NCBI RefSeq assembly: GCF_958298935.1
Contig: NC_084923.1
Coordinates: forward strand, 29,666,501 to 29,730,500
Length of the DNA: 64,000 bases
Origin: Phragmites australis
Lineage: Eukaryota > Streptophyta > Magnoliopsida > Poales > Poaceae
Reading direction: 5' to 3'
Positions within the stretch are counted from its first letter, which is position 1, and each line of letters opens with the position of its first letter. The notes under the pieces were generated by a model that was not told the DNA's origin, did not search any database, and saw nothing but the letters and a program-made list of their open reading frames with translations. This document shows positions 11,262 through 23,480 of this stretch, one piece after another. The position numbers and the translations under genes were made by a program.

Positions 11262-13268
11262 TCAAATACGCTGCCTGATTTCCTTAACCTTCTCATCCTC
11301 AAGTTGCCCTTTATGAATTTCTTGTTCCAAAGTCGAATCAACTTCCATCACCACGGCTTCTGCGCTGTTTACCAACCCCAGATTAAGTCTCTCAAAATCT
11401 TTGCTTAGCTCGGGGTGTCTATCTTGTAAGGACATTAACCGGAGATAAGTCTTTCTACTCAAAGCATCAGCGACTACATTCGCCTTTCCGGGATGGTATT
11501 TAATTCCTAAATCATAATCCTTGATAAGGTCTAACCATCTACGCTTTCTGAGGTTGAGATCAGGCTGAGTAAAAATATACTTCAAGCTCTTATGATCCGA
11601 ATATATCTCGCACCTTTTTCCAATTAAATAGTGTCTCCATATCTTGAGCGCGTGGACTACAGCGGCTAACTCTAAATCATGTGTAGGGTAGTTCTCCTCA
11701 TGCTTCCTTAGTTGTCTTGATGCATAGGCTACAACATGGCCTTCCTGCATTAGCACACATCCTAATCCCTGACGGGAGGCATCACAATAAATGGAGAACA
11801 GTTTCTGCGTATCTGGCACCAGGACTGGCGCAGATGTAAGTCTTTCTTTCAACTCTTCAAAACTTGCCTCACAAGCAGGAGTCCATTTAAACGTTTGTCC
11901 TTACTCAAGTAATTTGGTGATGGGCTTCGCAATCTTGGAGAATCCTTCTATGAATCGGCGGTAATATCCTGGCAATCCAAGAAAGCTACAAATCTCGGAG
12001 ACATTCTGAGGAGATTTCCAATTCAAAACATCTTCTACCTTTCTTGGGTCGACTGCTATTCCTCCGGCGGAGATGATATGACCGAGAAAAGAGACTTGAT
12101 CTAGCCAGAACTCACATTTGCTCAACTTAGCATACAACTGATTATCCCTAAGCTTCTGTAGGACCAATCCTAGATGTTCTTCATGCTCCTTTTTATCCCT
12201 TGAGAAAACTAGGATGTCGTCAATAAAAACTACTACAAACTTATCCAAAAACTCCATGAACACTTTGTTCATTAGGTACATGAAGTAGGCAGGGGTGTTG
12301 GTCAATCCGAAAGACATAATCGTGTACTCATATAATCCATAACGGGTGATGAAAGCGGTTTTAGGAATGTCCAAAGCTCGAATCTTCAACTGATGACACC
12401 CTGAGCGAAGATCGATCTTGGAGAACACACATGCACCTCTAAGCTGATCAAATAAGTCATCTATCCTGGGAAGAGGGTACTTATTCTTGATTGTCACCTC
12501 GTTCAAGGCACGATAATCTATACACATCCTTTGGGTGCCATCCTTCTTGGGTACGAAAATCACTGGTGCACCCCATGGTGACGAACTAGGTCGGATATAA
12601 CCCTTGTCTAACAACTCTTGCAATTGCTCCTTAGGTTCCGCTAGCTGATTAGCAGCCATTCTATATGGCCTCTTAGATATAGGAGTTGTACCAGGTATTA
12701 GTTCTATAACAAACTCGATGTCACGGTCAGGTGGCATACCTGGTAATTCTTCTAGAAAAACATCTGGGTAATCACGAACAACTGGAATGCTCTCCATTGG
12801 TGTTCCATCAGCTTGATTAATTGTTCCCCTGACCATTGGTGAAACTTTTGCAACGTATTCCACTTCTTTTCCTCCTCTCGCGGACAGACGAACAACTCTT
12901 CTTGCACAGTCAGTAATCCCATTGAACTTGGTTAACCAATCCATCCCTAGTATGATGTCTATTCCTTCGGATTCCAAAACGATAAGGTTTGCCGGGAAAT
13001 CTACCCCCCTTATCTTAATGCTAAGGTTCGGGCATACATGCCTTGCTTTAATTTCTCCACCCGGAGAGCTAACAACCATTCTATTCTTCATAAGAGATAT
13101 AGGTAAATTGTGGCTTGCTACATACTTGGTTGATATAAAAGAATGCGATGCTCCAGAATCAAATAGTACGGTAGCGGGGTTGGAGTTGATAAGAAACATA
13201 CCGATCACAACATCCGAGGCATCTTGAGCTTCACCAACTGCCACATGATTCACACGGCCTCTTGCCAC
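11262..13268 (-). pseudogene. Element B pol: protease, RT, RNase H (no integrase)
   Basis: The frame from 13268 holds an aspartic protease with the catalytic [10 protein letters not shown] (Asp codon near 13158) and the downstream ILGMDWL. A full chromovirus-type RT follows, with [35 protein letters not shown] and the catalytic [10 protein letters not shown] (about 12212-12226). The frame stops at 11901-11903 (TAA after KLLE, where related elements have Gln). It then goes on in the same frame with RNase [45 protein letters not shown]. In [14 protein letters not shown] follows SGC where SGYHQ is usual (Tyr to Cys). Translation homology ends at 11262 within the spacer before integrase. The frame relation with gag is by a shift near 13734. 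The conserved active sites suggest a younger insertion than the neighbouring Retand-like element. Confidence 0.85.
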
Positions 13269-14399
13269 ATTCTGCTTTGTTTGATTCTGGGGTTGATTCC
13301 CATTGCGGTTCTGCTGGTTTGCGCCTTGGGTGGGTAGATGATTCGGACGCTTAAGAGGGCATTGGTACGCAAAATGTCCCTCTACTCCACAATTGAATTA
13401 GGGTTTTCCTTTAGTGGAGGCTTGAGGGTTGTTGCCAGTGTTGTTATTCCTTTGAGGGATATGACTTGAATTGCGAGGAGGTTGAAAATTGGAGCACTAG
13501 TTCTATCCTGCATTCTTGGATGAGTTCTGATTTGTAGACTGGGCCCTAGGTTGATTGTATTACTGACCGGAATGATTTATAGGTCCAGACTGAGAGGTGT
13601 CATAACAGGGCCTAGCATTACTGCCTGACTGACCTGGGCGGTCCATCTTGCTCTTGCGCTCAATATTGTTTCTCTTGTGCTCCAGGATAAGAGCACGATC
13701 TACAAGGGACTGAAAGTTCTTGAAATCACGAGAACCAGAGAATACTGCAGTCCATCATTTAGTCCTTCCAAGAAACAGTCTTGCTTTTTCTCATCGGTAT
13801 CTACATCCTCTGGTGCATACTGGGACAACTGGGCGAACCTAGTGACGTACTCACTCACAGTCATTCCTCCTTGCTTGAGCGTTAGGAACTCCTTTCTCTT
13901 AATCTTGATAGCTCCTTGGGGTACATGATGAGCTCAGAAAACGTTCTTGAACTCCTGCCAGTTGATGCTGTCAGGTTCTTCATGAGAAGCGACATAGGCA
14001 TCCCACCAGCCCGCAGCCGGTCCCATCAGCTGATGTGACGCGAACAAAACCTTCTCCCTGGTGTTGCACTGCGTGACTGAGAGTTTCTTTTCGATGACCT
14101 TTAGCCAATCATCAGCGTCCATAGGTTCAACATTATGAGAAAAGGTAGGCGGTTTAGTCCTTTGAAATTCTCCGAGCTTGTCACGGGATTGATGTGGTGG
14201 TGTTGAGGTGGCGACGAGAGAATTCTGCTGCATTTGGGTCATGGTTCGAGCCACTCCTTGTAGAATCTGCGTTTGCACAGCCAAAATCTGCTCGAGGGAT
14301 GGTTGTGGTGGTAGAGAGATTCTCATTATCTTGCCCATCAGAAATATTGCCATTAGCGTTGGCGCGGTTCCTTAGGTTCACCATCTGAGATAAGGGCAA
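13269..14399 (-). pseudogene. Element B gag (broken)
   Basis: The likely start is an ATG at 14384-14399 (MVNLRNRANANGN). A 1-base shift near 14310 moves the frame to PSLEQILAVQTQILQG and the capsid core PMDADDWLKVIEKKL, EKVLFASHQLMGPAAGWWDAY, WQEFKNVF. The stop at 13934-13936 lies where related proteins have Arg (FRAHH), so CGA to TGA is likely. The core then continues (GGMTVSEYVTRFAQLSQYAP) until another 1-base deletion near 13734. The C-terminal linker has TAA/TAG codons near 13560, 13500 and 13406. In the zinc knuckle, the position of the first cysteine is itself the stop, and the rest ([13 protein letters not shown]) is intact. The ancestral protein is the particle-forming Gag. The pattern of losses is consistent with C-to-T decay plus small deletions. 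Confidence 0.8.
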
Positions 14400-14651
14400 G
14401 TAGATGAGGAAACAAGGAATTTAAGAAGAACAACAGAAGGAGAACAGAGGTAGACTCCCAAACTAACTAATATATTAATTATAAGGATGCATTCGTGAAG
14501 AGAAACTTCACAAAACATCACTCACTCAAACAAAGATCCAAATCATTACATAACACACCACCAAATCAACCTACTCTCTAACACACGATTGCTAACGACT
14601 CATAACCACTAAGGGGTAGCCTCCTAAACAATTCCTAACTGTGCCGAAACC

Positions 14652-15398
14652 TCAGGGTGCTGGAGCTGGATGACGCTGAGCCTCAAGACGGTGTGGGGAA
14701 CGGGGAGTCTCTTCCTCAGATCCAGAGTCAGATGCAGAAGATTCCTAGCAGTCCGGGTAGTGACGCTTCTTGTTGCGTAGCTCACTCTGAGCTTGAGCTA
14801 ACTTGCCTCTGATGTACTACAGCTCCTCGGTGGTTCGATCCAACTCCTGACTTAGCTCCAAGGCCAGGGCGGTTTGCTCTCCAAGCCTGGTGGTACCTTC
14901 CGCGATAATGGGTGTAGTGGTGATGTCGGTGAAGCCGCGGATGCGCTGAGGGTAATGGCTGTATTGTGTGAAGATCAGGTCATCGTTGTGGCGGTGGCAG
15001 AGGACCAGCAGAGCTTGGCGCGCGGCGTCATGTATTCCAGCCTCGAAGGTAGCTCTTGGTGAGATGGCGTAATGGATGCTCGTCACCTCATAGGCTCCAC
15101 GCTCTGGTATCGAACTGTAGATCACCACTTCGACTTTCCACTCAGGAGGGGCATCGGCGTACTCCATCTTCACTCCTGCATATTCTGGTGCCTTCTCGGA
15201 TCCCAAATAATGAAGAATCTCCCAAAGCTTGGTGGGGATCCATCCGGCGCGACGTCCGTCGGAGTGGTAGACACGGCTCCATCGTCGAACTCGGGGTGGC
15301 TGCTGTCTTGCCCAGGCCATGGCACGAGTCGGGGTCAAAGGTTGAGCGGGAAAGCGGCCGTTAGTACTCTTACGCGCAGTCTTACGTGTCCGAGCCAT
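14652..15398 (-). CDS. Accessory ORF before gag with a histone-H3-like N-terminus
   Basis: The ATG at 15398 opens 193 sense codons to a TAG at 14817-14819. The same frame goes on past a second TAG (14745-14747) to a TGA at 14652-14654. Reading both TAGs as former Gln gives a protein of 248 residues. The first residues after Met are ARTRKTARKST-N-G, against ARTKQTARKST-G-G for the histone H3 tail: 12 of the first 20 positions are identical, including the ARKS motif around Lys9. The middle (residues about 45-160) is a mixed alpha/beta-looking domain with VEVVIYSSIPERGAYEV and AARQALLVLCHRHND, repeated in type in other grass retroelement proteins I recall but cannot name. The unspliced C-terminal extension is acidic (SSASDSGSEEE). 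It lies between the PBS and gag, in the place of an accessory ORF1. Function unknown; chromatin targeting is an inference. Confidence 0.7.
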
Positions 15399-15566
15399 CT
15401 ACAATCATTTTAAAAGTAAGGGGAGTCAGCAGCATGGTTTTAAATAGGATCAGCAAGAAAAGTATGAAATAAGACGGAGCAGAGTTTTCAAAATTAGTTT
15501 GCTTTAGCAAAATAGTCCTTAGAAACTCATCCATTCTAACTAGGCTTGCGACCTACAGTCAACACA
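15399..15566 (-). other. Leader of element B between PBS and accessory ORF
   Basis: About 170 bases without a frame. No hairpin array like that of the plus-strand element at 27277-27555 is visible here. Confidence 0.5.
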
Positions 15567-15578
15567 GCTCTGATACCA
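15567..15578 (-). promoter_or_regulatory. Primer-binding site of element B (initiator Met tRNA)
   Basis: Minus-strand TGGTATCAGAGC is the exact complement of the 3' end of plant initiator methionine tRNA. It sits 4 bases inside the LTR end, as expected for chromoviruses. Confidence 0.9.
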
Positions 15579-15582
15579 CCTC

Positions 15583-18500
15583 TGTCACACCCGGTTTTAG
15601 AAAGAGACAATACCAGATGTAAACCACATGTATGCCAGGATCAAGTTTCATACATCCAACGACTTCATCAGTGTATCACACAAAGTGTCATTGTCATTAT
15701 TACAACGTTCTAACTAGAATAAATAATGAGACCAAAAAGTCTTAAACAAAAGCACACAACTAAACTCCGCGAAACTCCAACTTCCACAGGCATTTGACCG
15801 GGGGAAACGCCAGCCTAGCAGTCTTCATCTTCATCACAAAGAAATCTGGATCTCCTTCAATGTCTGAGCAACGCTTGAACGACATTTGGGGTAAAAACAA
15901 CAAGTGTGAGTACAACTAGTACTCCACAAATGCGGGAAGATAAAATGCTATGCAAGCTTAAACAAGGAACAGGCTATAACAGTTAAAGTTTTGCATAAAA
16001 GCCTACTACACTAACAAAGTATTATGAAAGCATCCTACTTATCTACGTGAATCATCATTAGATCTCCAACTCTTGGAACCATCTCCACAGTTTTTCCCAT
16101 CCACCTGAATCCCACATCAGGCTCCGAACAGACCAAAACAACCCAAACCCATTTGGCTAATCATGTGAGGATCCAAGTCTCTCATAACCATGAGCACGAC
16201 TGATATATCAGATTTTACACTCTGCAGAGGTTGTTCAGCTTTCCCCACGAGTCATGATTTCCATGTTGCCGTGTTAGCTAAACACTTAACACACGCCAGT
16301 GGTGTGTCGCCCGAAAAGTCACTTCAAAGCCGTTACAAAGTTTCATCCAGTATGTGCATGCCCGCTAGGTTTCATCGCCATCAAAGTGGCATTCACACCA
16401 CCCAGAAAGCCCCCTTTTGCGCCTTGTAGCTCCAGGAAGTTTTCACCCTTCCATTCCACTACACATCTCATACCACTAACCAAATGGTTCTGGCCTTTGC
16501 CGTCCCCACACAACCACTCTTCCATTTGGCACGCAAAAAAATTGGAATCCACTAATTAATAGGCTAGGCCTGTCCCATACCAGGTCTCGTGGTTGGTATG
16601 ATATTTCTTGGGTTGTCGCTCCACGAACCGGTCCTTAGGTTACTTGAGCAAAGACTAAACCAACATCATAACTTCATCATCACTTACCAACTTTGCTCAA
16701 GGCCTAAGGTTCCATGTTCCTAATGCCATCATTAATATTCCCAACTCATAATTGCATTAATTAGTTAATCATGTTTAACCCTTAACCCTTCAATCTCCTT
16801 GTGCGAAGCTAAGCATGACTACCCATCATATCCTCTACTATCAACATGGCGATAAGGAATTATATGGAACAGGATACTATAAATACATAGGATTCAGGAT
16901 TAACAGCATGCATGTTTGAAAAGAACGCATTTTAAACAATCTGGGATCAAAATGTTCAAGGACACTTGCCTCTCCCAACTTGCTGCTCAAACTCTTCAAA
17001 AACTTGGTCCTGAAGGTTCTCGAACTGCTCTTCGTCTGCTTTCGACACACACCAGAAAAACATACAACAAAACCAACTAAGAGAAGTATACCAAACAATA
17101 GCTAACATCTATAAAAAGGTACTACAAGATAGTACACGTCGCTACGAACACGTGATCATGAAAATCATCTAAATCGGAGCTAAAACGAGAAAGTTATGCT
17201 ATAAATAAGATTAGGGTTACATCTGAAAATAAAAAGGGCTTAGTTTAAATAAAAACAGAGATCTTAGGGGCCTTTTTACAAAAAATTGAGGGACCTATTT
17301 GTAATTAAGAAAAAGGTTAGGGGCTATTCTGCATAATTACAAGGGCTTTTATTTAAATATAGCAAAGTCCAGGGGCATATTTGTAAAACTAACATTACTC
17401 CCGGATTAAATCAAATAGGAAAATATGACTGGAAAAAGTGTACTGACGTGCCACTGCCACGTGGGCTAAATCGATGAGGTGGCCGGCTTATGCAAGCGAT
17501 GACGTGGCGAGCTTTGATGACTAGGTTTACACATGCCACATATCGCCACGGGGTTGGCTCGGCGAAGGGTTATTCTGGATCTAATCTAGGCCATCTATTT
17601 TGGATCGGGTGGCTGAGGCTGGAAGGGACTTTGGCTGGCCGGCTCAGAGAAGAGAGGCGGCGGCGGTAGGCTCGAGCACGGCGGCGTTCTCGCTGGAGGG
17701 GCGGCGGACCACGTTGCCGGTTACAGGGGACGACATTGAGCGGCGGTGGAGAGAGAAGAGAGCACAGGGAATCCATTTTAGGCACATACCGACGACGGCG
17801 GCGGGGTAGACGTTGGTGAGACTCAGGTGGCATCGGAGAGGGAGCTCCGGTGGCCAAAACTCATCGGTGAAGGCAGCAGCGGACGCGGTGGACGGTGTTG
17901 ATGCTCAAGCGCGGCTCAGCTACATCAAACGGGCATCGGAACGGCGGCGGCGAAGCTTGGGTGGCTCGGCTGTGGTGGCAGCGGAAGAATTTCGGATGGC
18001 CAGTAGATGGAAAAAGAGGGGGGGTCTGGGCTTTATATAGGCGGGGCAGAAAGAGATAAAGCATGCAGTTTAAGTTTAGACTGCTTCGGTTGGGATACGG
18101 AGGCGGGAGAAAGGTGAACGGCGTCGGCCTCGACTCGGGCACCGGTGGAGTCCAGCCCGGGCGGGAGAAGAAGGCCTAGGGTCCACCTGGCGGCGTCTGC
18201 GGTGCGGAGACAGCTTTTGGCCAGGCGCCACTAGGAGAAGCGGCTCGGGTGACGTTGGGTTGCGGCTTTCGGCCAGCCCAGGAGGGGAGGCGCGGGGTGT
18301 GGGGAGGAGGGAGCTGGCCGGCCCGGGAAGGAAGGGAGTAGGGGCCGAAAAGGAGAAAAGAAAAAAAAAAGAATTCGGCACAGAGATAGAAATAGGATTT
18401 TTCCTTGAATATAATTTTTTTTAAAACCCTTTTTTTCTTTTTTAAATTCGAACGACACGCTCGGGGTTTTTCAAAAGTTTATTTTCCACACAATAAAAAT

Positions 18501-18680
18501 TCTAATGCAGCTAAACTCAGCATGAATGCAACAAACTATAATATAGCCTAGGTTCAATATTCTAACTTTTAGAAAATAATTTCTTTCTCCTAAAATTTTA
18601 AGGTAAAGAAAAAACACCCTATTCTAAGGAAAAGGATATTTATTACTATTTCCAAAAAGTTGAAAAACTAGGGTGTTACA
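15583..18680 (-). mobile_element. 5' LTR of element B (LTR B)
   Basis: Minus-strand TGTAACACCC at 18680 to GGTGTGACA at 15583, about 3.1 kb. It contains a GC-rich block (17560-18340), an exon-like block (16970-17038) ending in a GC splice-donor consensus, and the conserved box near 16190-16262. The end is fixed by the adjoining PBS. The PBS-proximal 330 bases are clearly related to 34513-34847, the end of the 3' LTR of the plus-strand element (shared 'accacatgtatgccaggat'). Confidence 0.8.
16970..17038 (-). other. Exon-like block of LTR B with GC-type donor
   Basis: On the minus strand an AG acceptor (17041-17039) is followed by an open acidic stretch (DEEQFENLQDQVFEEFEQQVG) ending GAGAG|GCAAGT at 16970/16969. 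AG|GCAAGT is the consensus of the rare GC-AG introns. Equivalent blocks occur at 4232-4352, 18884-18958 and 25378-25460. Confidence 0.4.
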
Positions 18681-20468
18681 TCTGGCCCAGTAAAAGCATG
18701 GCTAAGCAATCCACCCACCAAGGATACCTAACCATAAACCATCTAGGTTCCAAGGGATGATAAGGGAAAATCTAGTGGAACCCCTAACATAGGTGACTAC
18801 CTATTATATTGACATACAATGCATGCAATTTTGTAAAACAAAACAGTTTAAATCATAGGTTCAAGATGATCAAGGACACTTGGCTTCTCCTAGCTGTTGC
18901 TCAGTGTATCCTAGCTCTTGATCTTCACATTTCTCAAATTGATCCAGGATGATGTCGGCTAATCGCACAATTACCACATAGCACACAAATAAAATACACT
19001 AAGAACAAAGTACAAAACAAAATAACAACAAGACAAAACCTATATAGAAAGATAGAGCTCGGATAAACAAATCTAGCGATGCAAGAATCGCTTAAAACGG
19101 AGCTACGACGAAAAAGATACACTAAAAACAGTTTTAGGGTTTCTTTTGAAAAAGAAAAGGACTAATTTGTAATTAACAAAAACTTTTATGAACCTTTTTG
19201 TAAAAATAGAGGAACCTATATGTAATTTTGAAAAAGTTCAGTGACCTACGTGTAAGAAATAGGGCTCTTTTGTAAAAACAGGAAAGTCTAGGGATATTCT
19301 GCAAAGTTACCAATGAACAGGAATATTTAGAATTATTTTTATATTAAAACATCTTTTATTGCGTGGCTAGATGACTAGGTTCACATGTGGGCTACATGTC
19401 GGCAAAACGCTGATGTGGCTGCTGACAAGGCTATGTGACCCGGCAGGTGAGGTGGCAAAGGGTTGACTAGGAAAGTGGGCGACACGTGGCAAGATCCGAT
19501 TGTTGGCTGAAGGGGTATGCTTCAATCTAATCGGGACAGTGCAATCTGGATCTAACAGCTGAGGGAGAAGGGGGTTGTCGGAGAGAGGAGGCACATAGGA
19601 GCCGAATGGCTGGCGGCGGTGCACTCACCGAGGAGTCACAGGAAACACATTTTGGCTCGCCGGCAATGATGATGAGCGATGGAGCAGAACCAATAGAATG
19701 TGGGGATCTCATTTTGGCGCTTACCGAGGACAGAGAGACATCAGAAGGCGACGGAAGGGGGCGGTAGAGCACACGGGTCTTCGTCGGTGAGGTGTCTTCG
19801 GTGGTCTATCGGCGATGGTGAGGACCGGAGGGGCTTCAGCAAGGGCACATGCGTCCAAATATGGCTTCGACCGGCGTTGATCGGCTTTGGAACGGTGCAA
19901 TGGCGAGCTCGGCTAGATGCGGCGGCTATGGCGGCGGTGGAGCTTCGGGCCTCGGTGAAATCGCGATAGGCGGCAAAAGAGGGGGTCTCAGGTGCTAATA
20001 TAGGCAGCAAAACAGGCGACAGGTAGGCTTAGGACTCCAAAACAGTGGCGGATTCCCCATCGGACTTGGCGCAAGAGTCTTCAACAGCGGGAGGCTGGCG
20101 CTAGGCTGGAGCGCGGAGCTCAACTGGCTCGGGCACGCTGGCACGGCCCAGTTGGAGGAAGGAGCGAGAGGGGGAGGGCTGAGCCGGCTGGGCTGAGAGG
20201 GAGAAGGAAAGGAGGGAGACCTGGGTGGGATTTTCTTTTATCTTTTTCTTTTTGCTAATTCTATTCTAAAGCAAACAATTCAAACCAAGCTAAACTAAAA
20301 CCCTGAATGCCTAACTCCAGCATGAATGCATCCAACAACTAATAATCCTAATTCAAATTTGAATTCGAATTTAGAAATAGGCTTTTTCCTATTCTAATTA
20401 TTCAATCTAGCTTCTAATCTTAGAAAATTTTAGAAAATTGAGAAAAGTGAAAATCAGGGTGTGACAAG
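18681..20468 (-). mobile_element. Partial Tekay-like LTR (LTR C)
   Basis: The minus strand begins TGTCACACCCTG at 20468 and runs for 1.8 kb through a GC-rich block (19640-20220), a donor-like CTCGGTGAGT near 19630 and an exon-like block (18884-18958), to 18681. There it is cut off by the start of LTR B. The PBS-proximal part is missing. Its upstream neighbour on the right is a Tat-like pol fragment in the same orientation, into which this LTR probably inserted. Confidence 0.65.
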
Positions 20469-22085
20469 ACATCGGCTCAAATAAGCGATTGCATGCTCTT
20501 TACCATCAACTTTTTGGACAAGTTTGATATAAATCTTCTCAGGTAATTTACCTTGCCCAGAAATTTCTACATAACCCTTTTACAAGTAGGTGCCTAAATC
20601 TTTTGTATAGCTTCTATTTTATTAGGATATATCTCTATGCCTTTCTCATGTATAATAAAGCTTAAAAACTTCCCAGCCAACACACCAAAAGCACATTTGA
20701 GTGGATTCATTTTCAAACCATACCGACGCATTCTTTCAAGGGTTAAATGTAAATCGGCTAAATCAGAATTATTACCATTCGATTTAACAAGTATTCATCA
20801 ATATATACTTACACCAAGCAAATCATGAAAAATTAAATTCATAGCCCTTTGATAAGTAGAACCGGCATTTTTCAACCCAAATGTCATAACCACCCACTCA
20901 AATAAACCAACAAAACCAAGACAACGAAAAGCCGTTTTAGACATATCTTCCTCGGCCATAAAAATTTGATTACAACCAGCATTACCATCAAGAAAACTAA
21001 TTATTCTATTTCCTGAAGCATCATTGATTAACATGTCAGATATAGGTATAGGATATTCATCTTTAGGAGTAGCTTTATTTAAATCTCTAAAATCAATGCA
21101 AACTCGTAACTTACCACTACTCTTCTTCTCCACTGGGACGATGTTTAAAATCCAATCAGCATATTTGAATGGCCTAATAAATCCCGCTTTCAACAACCAG
21201 TCTATTTCTTCCTTGATCCGATCATACATATTAAGATTAAAACTTCTAAGGGGCTATTTATGAGGCCTAAATCCCACTTTGATATGCAACTGATGTTCTA
21301 TTAACTCTCGGTCGAGTCCCAATATTTCAAGATATTCCCAAGCAAAACAATCAATGTACTCTTTAAGCAACTCGATTACTTTAGACTTGTAATCTTGGCT
21401 TTCATATTCTTGTTTACAAATATCGGCCTTGGAATACTACCATCACCTACAACTTCTTCTAATGGACCGGCTGATGAAAAACCTTGACCTAACTTATCTA
21501 ACTCATCTAAATCTTCAATGGCCTCACAAATATCGTTCTTTTCTTACCAATATTGCTACATACATTTGTGCAACCATTGTAAATTTCTATCTCTACTCAT
21601 TGATACATCATGCCATTGAGCCGATTATCACAAGTCAGCTTTACAACCACGGGTACAAATCCATCCTTGGAGACACTAAGAAAATTATAATCTGAAAAAT
21701 CAAGACCCGATAAGCACTCAGCATTGTCGTATCTCCAATCGACTAAAGCATCAGCCAAAGCAACATAGGCCGAAGTATCCGCATGAATTATCTCTACCTC
21801 GTCATCCACCCATTGAATTAAAAAATTGATGCAAGGTGGAAAGCACACAACCATTTGCATGAATCCAATCACGACCGAGAATAACACTATAGTTAGCTTG
21901 CACCTGGACAACGAAGAAGACGGTGGATAATGTCTTGCTTCCAATAGTGAGCTCCATAAAGATAACCCCTTTGGCCTCATTAAATCACCCGCAAATCCAT
22001 TAAGCACCAAATTAATTTTCATTAATTCTCTATCATCTCTAGCAAGCTTCTTGAAAATTGAGTATTGTTGGGTAACTGCCAAGCT
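20469..22085 (-). pseudogene. Tat-lineage gypsy pol fragment: protease and RT
   Basis: Minus-strand order is protease then RT. The protease-side region (22082-21597) has FKKLARDDRELMKINLVLNGFAGDLMRPKG, then after a shift a stretch ending FLIQWVDDEVEIIHADTSAYVALADA, typical of the segment around the retropepsin in one Tat sublineage. RT (21229-20798) has EEIDWLLKAGFIRP, GKLRVCIDFRDLNKATPKDEYP, DGNAGCNQIFMAEEDMSKTAF and VVMTFGLKNAGSTYQRAMN. The catalytic YxDD lies just beyond the stop near 20798, and decayed RT continues to 20469. The segment 21230-21596 is a degraded linker. No gag, RNase H end or integrase is present. At 20469 it is cut by LTR C, and at 22085 it meets unrelated sequence. The fragment is non-functional. 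Confidence 0.7.
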
Positions 22086-23480
22086 ATGCTAGCCTAAAAC
22101 AAAAATTTTCTACCGCATTCACCCAAGAAATCATGCTAGTAAGAGATCATAGACTATTACCCGTCGACACGCAATGCAGCGGAAGAAGAGTTCAAGTAGA
22201 TTGATCCAACGTCGTGCACGTCTAACTCCTCAAGTAGCTTCTCGATCAGATTTGCGACCAGACACACGCAGGTGGTCACGCTCCTCGACCAACTCTGAGT
22301 AGGTGGTGGTGCTCCTTGACAAACTTCGAGCAGGTGGTCGTGCTCCTCGACCAACTCCGAGCAGGTGGTCGTGCTCCTCGATCAATTCCTTGACCAGCTC
22401 CTGATCAGGTCTGTCACATCCTCGACCGATCACGAACATGTCATGTTCAAATCATCGAGAAGATCAGCGCCGCAATAGCAGCATCGCCTCTACAGTATCC
22501 ACATGTACTCGGCAGAAATGCCGAACGCCGATGTGCTGGCACCGCTCGCATGGCTAAGGTTTTGAGAGATCATGTGGAAGGCTCCGGCTAGGGTTTTAGA
22601 ATGGCTCAACCTTAGCACGCCCTACCAACACCTCTCCTTATATAGAGCTCGCCAATGGACGCCCACATTTGAAGCCCTTTAGGACTCTAACTTCTCATGG
22701 ATCACAATCCAATCAAAACCCATATACAAATCCAATTCGCATGTTTTGTTCCAACCCATTAAGTGTGTGGCCTGTTAGGTTCATGTACAAACGGCAACGA
22801 CTCGGAAACCCTTTCCAAACCGAAATTAATAGTAGTCCCTAGCAGGATATGTTGACTCCCAAATATACATACAAGATCATATCTGCTGAATCTTGATATA
22901 CACATGCATCGATCTCTTCGCCTCACGATACTAATCAAGCTCAAGGCGAGATACGTGCTACCCTTGTGATAGCCCAACCATTCACTCGATTAAGTAGTGA
23001 TTTCATCATCATTAACTCTTTAATCATATTGGTATGGTCATGCACTTGCTATATCCAACTACCTCGAGGGGCCTAGAGATATCTCTCCTGTTATCAAGTA
23101 GGGGCAAATTCCATCTTGATCGCTCATACCCTACGACATGTTTCATGACAAACCCAAAAACTACCTTTATGACTACCTAGCTACAGAATAACGTTTGGCA
23201 GCCTCAAAGTATGTCACTACACATTATAGGAATCAAAGACGATCTCAGGTCTAAGGATCCTGCTGGTATACCATTTGAGATAACAACTGATGGCACACCA
23301 TAAATAACAATCCCAGCAATATCTCAATTTGAGTCTATCCAACATTATGCTCTCTAACATAAATGTCCACATTATTGACCTGGTATCTCTATACCTATGA
23401 TCCATGAAACGTGATCATCAATCAATACATGTGCTGGTGTTATATATCATCACAATGATATGCGATCAGGGATTGAATAA
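22086..23480 (-). mobile_element. Probable Ty1/copia LTR/leader remnant
   Basis: Non-coding DNA beginning TGTTGGGTAACTG near 22067, with phrases I associate with grass copia leader/LTR sequence ('acgtcgtgcac', 'gagataacaactgatggcacacca'). It contains an imperfect tandem repeat at 22255-22400. It ends exactly where the plus-strand Tekay-like LTR starts (23481), so that element may have inserted here. I could not find the remainder on the far side of that element. Confidence 0.3.
22255..22400. repeat. Imperfect tandem repeat, about 40-50 bp unit
   Basis: Four diverged copies of 'gagcaggtggtcgtgctcctcgaccaactcc' lie head to tail. The last copies are nearly identical. Confidence 0.7.

Larger units (their letters stand above)
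11262..18680 (-). mobile_element. Tekay/Del-like gypsy element B, 3' truncated
   Basis: In minus-strand order: 5' LTR (18680-15583), PBS (15578-15567), an extra ORF with an H3-like start (15398-14652), gag (14399-13269), then protease, RT and RNase H (13268-11262). Integrase, chromodomain, PPT and 3' LTR are missing; the element stops near 11262. The 5' LTR abuts LTR C at 18681, which it probably entered. The coding part carries several stops and shifts. Confidence 0.75.

Noticed and set aside
12922..13227. 101-codon plus-strand frame over the protease of element B
   Set aside because: Antisense shadow of the protease/RT gene.
15567..15578. tRNA-like sequences at primer-binding sites
   Set aside because: Only the 12-base complement of a tRNA 3' end is present, with no cloverleaf around it. 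No tRNA gene was found.
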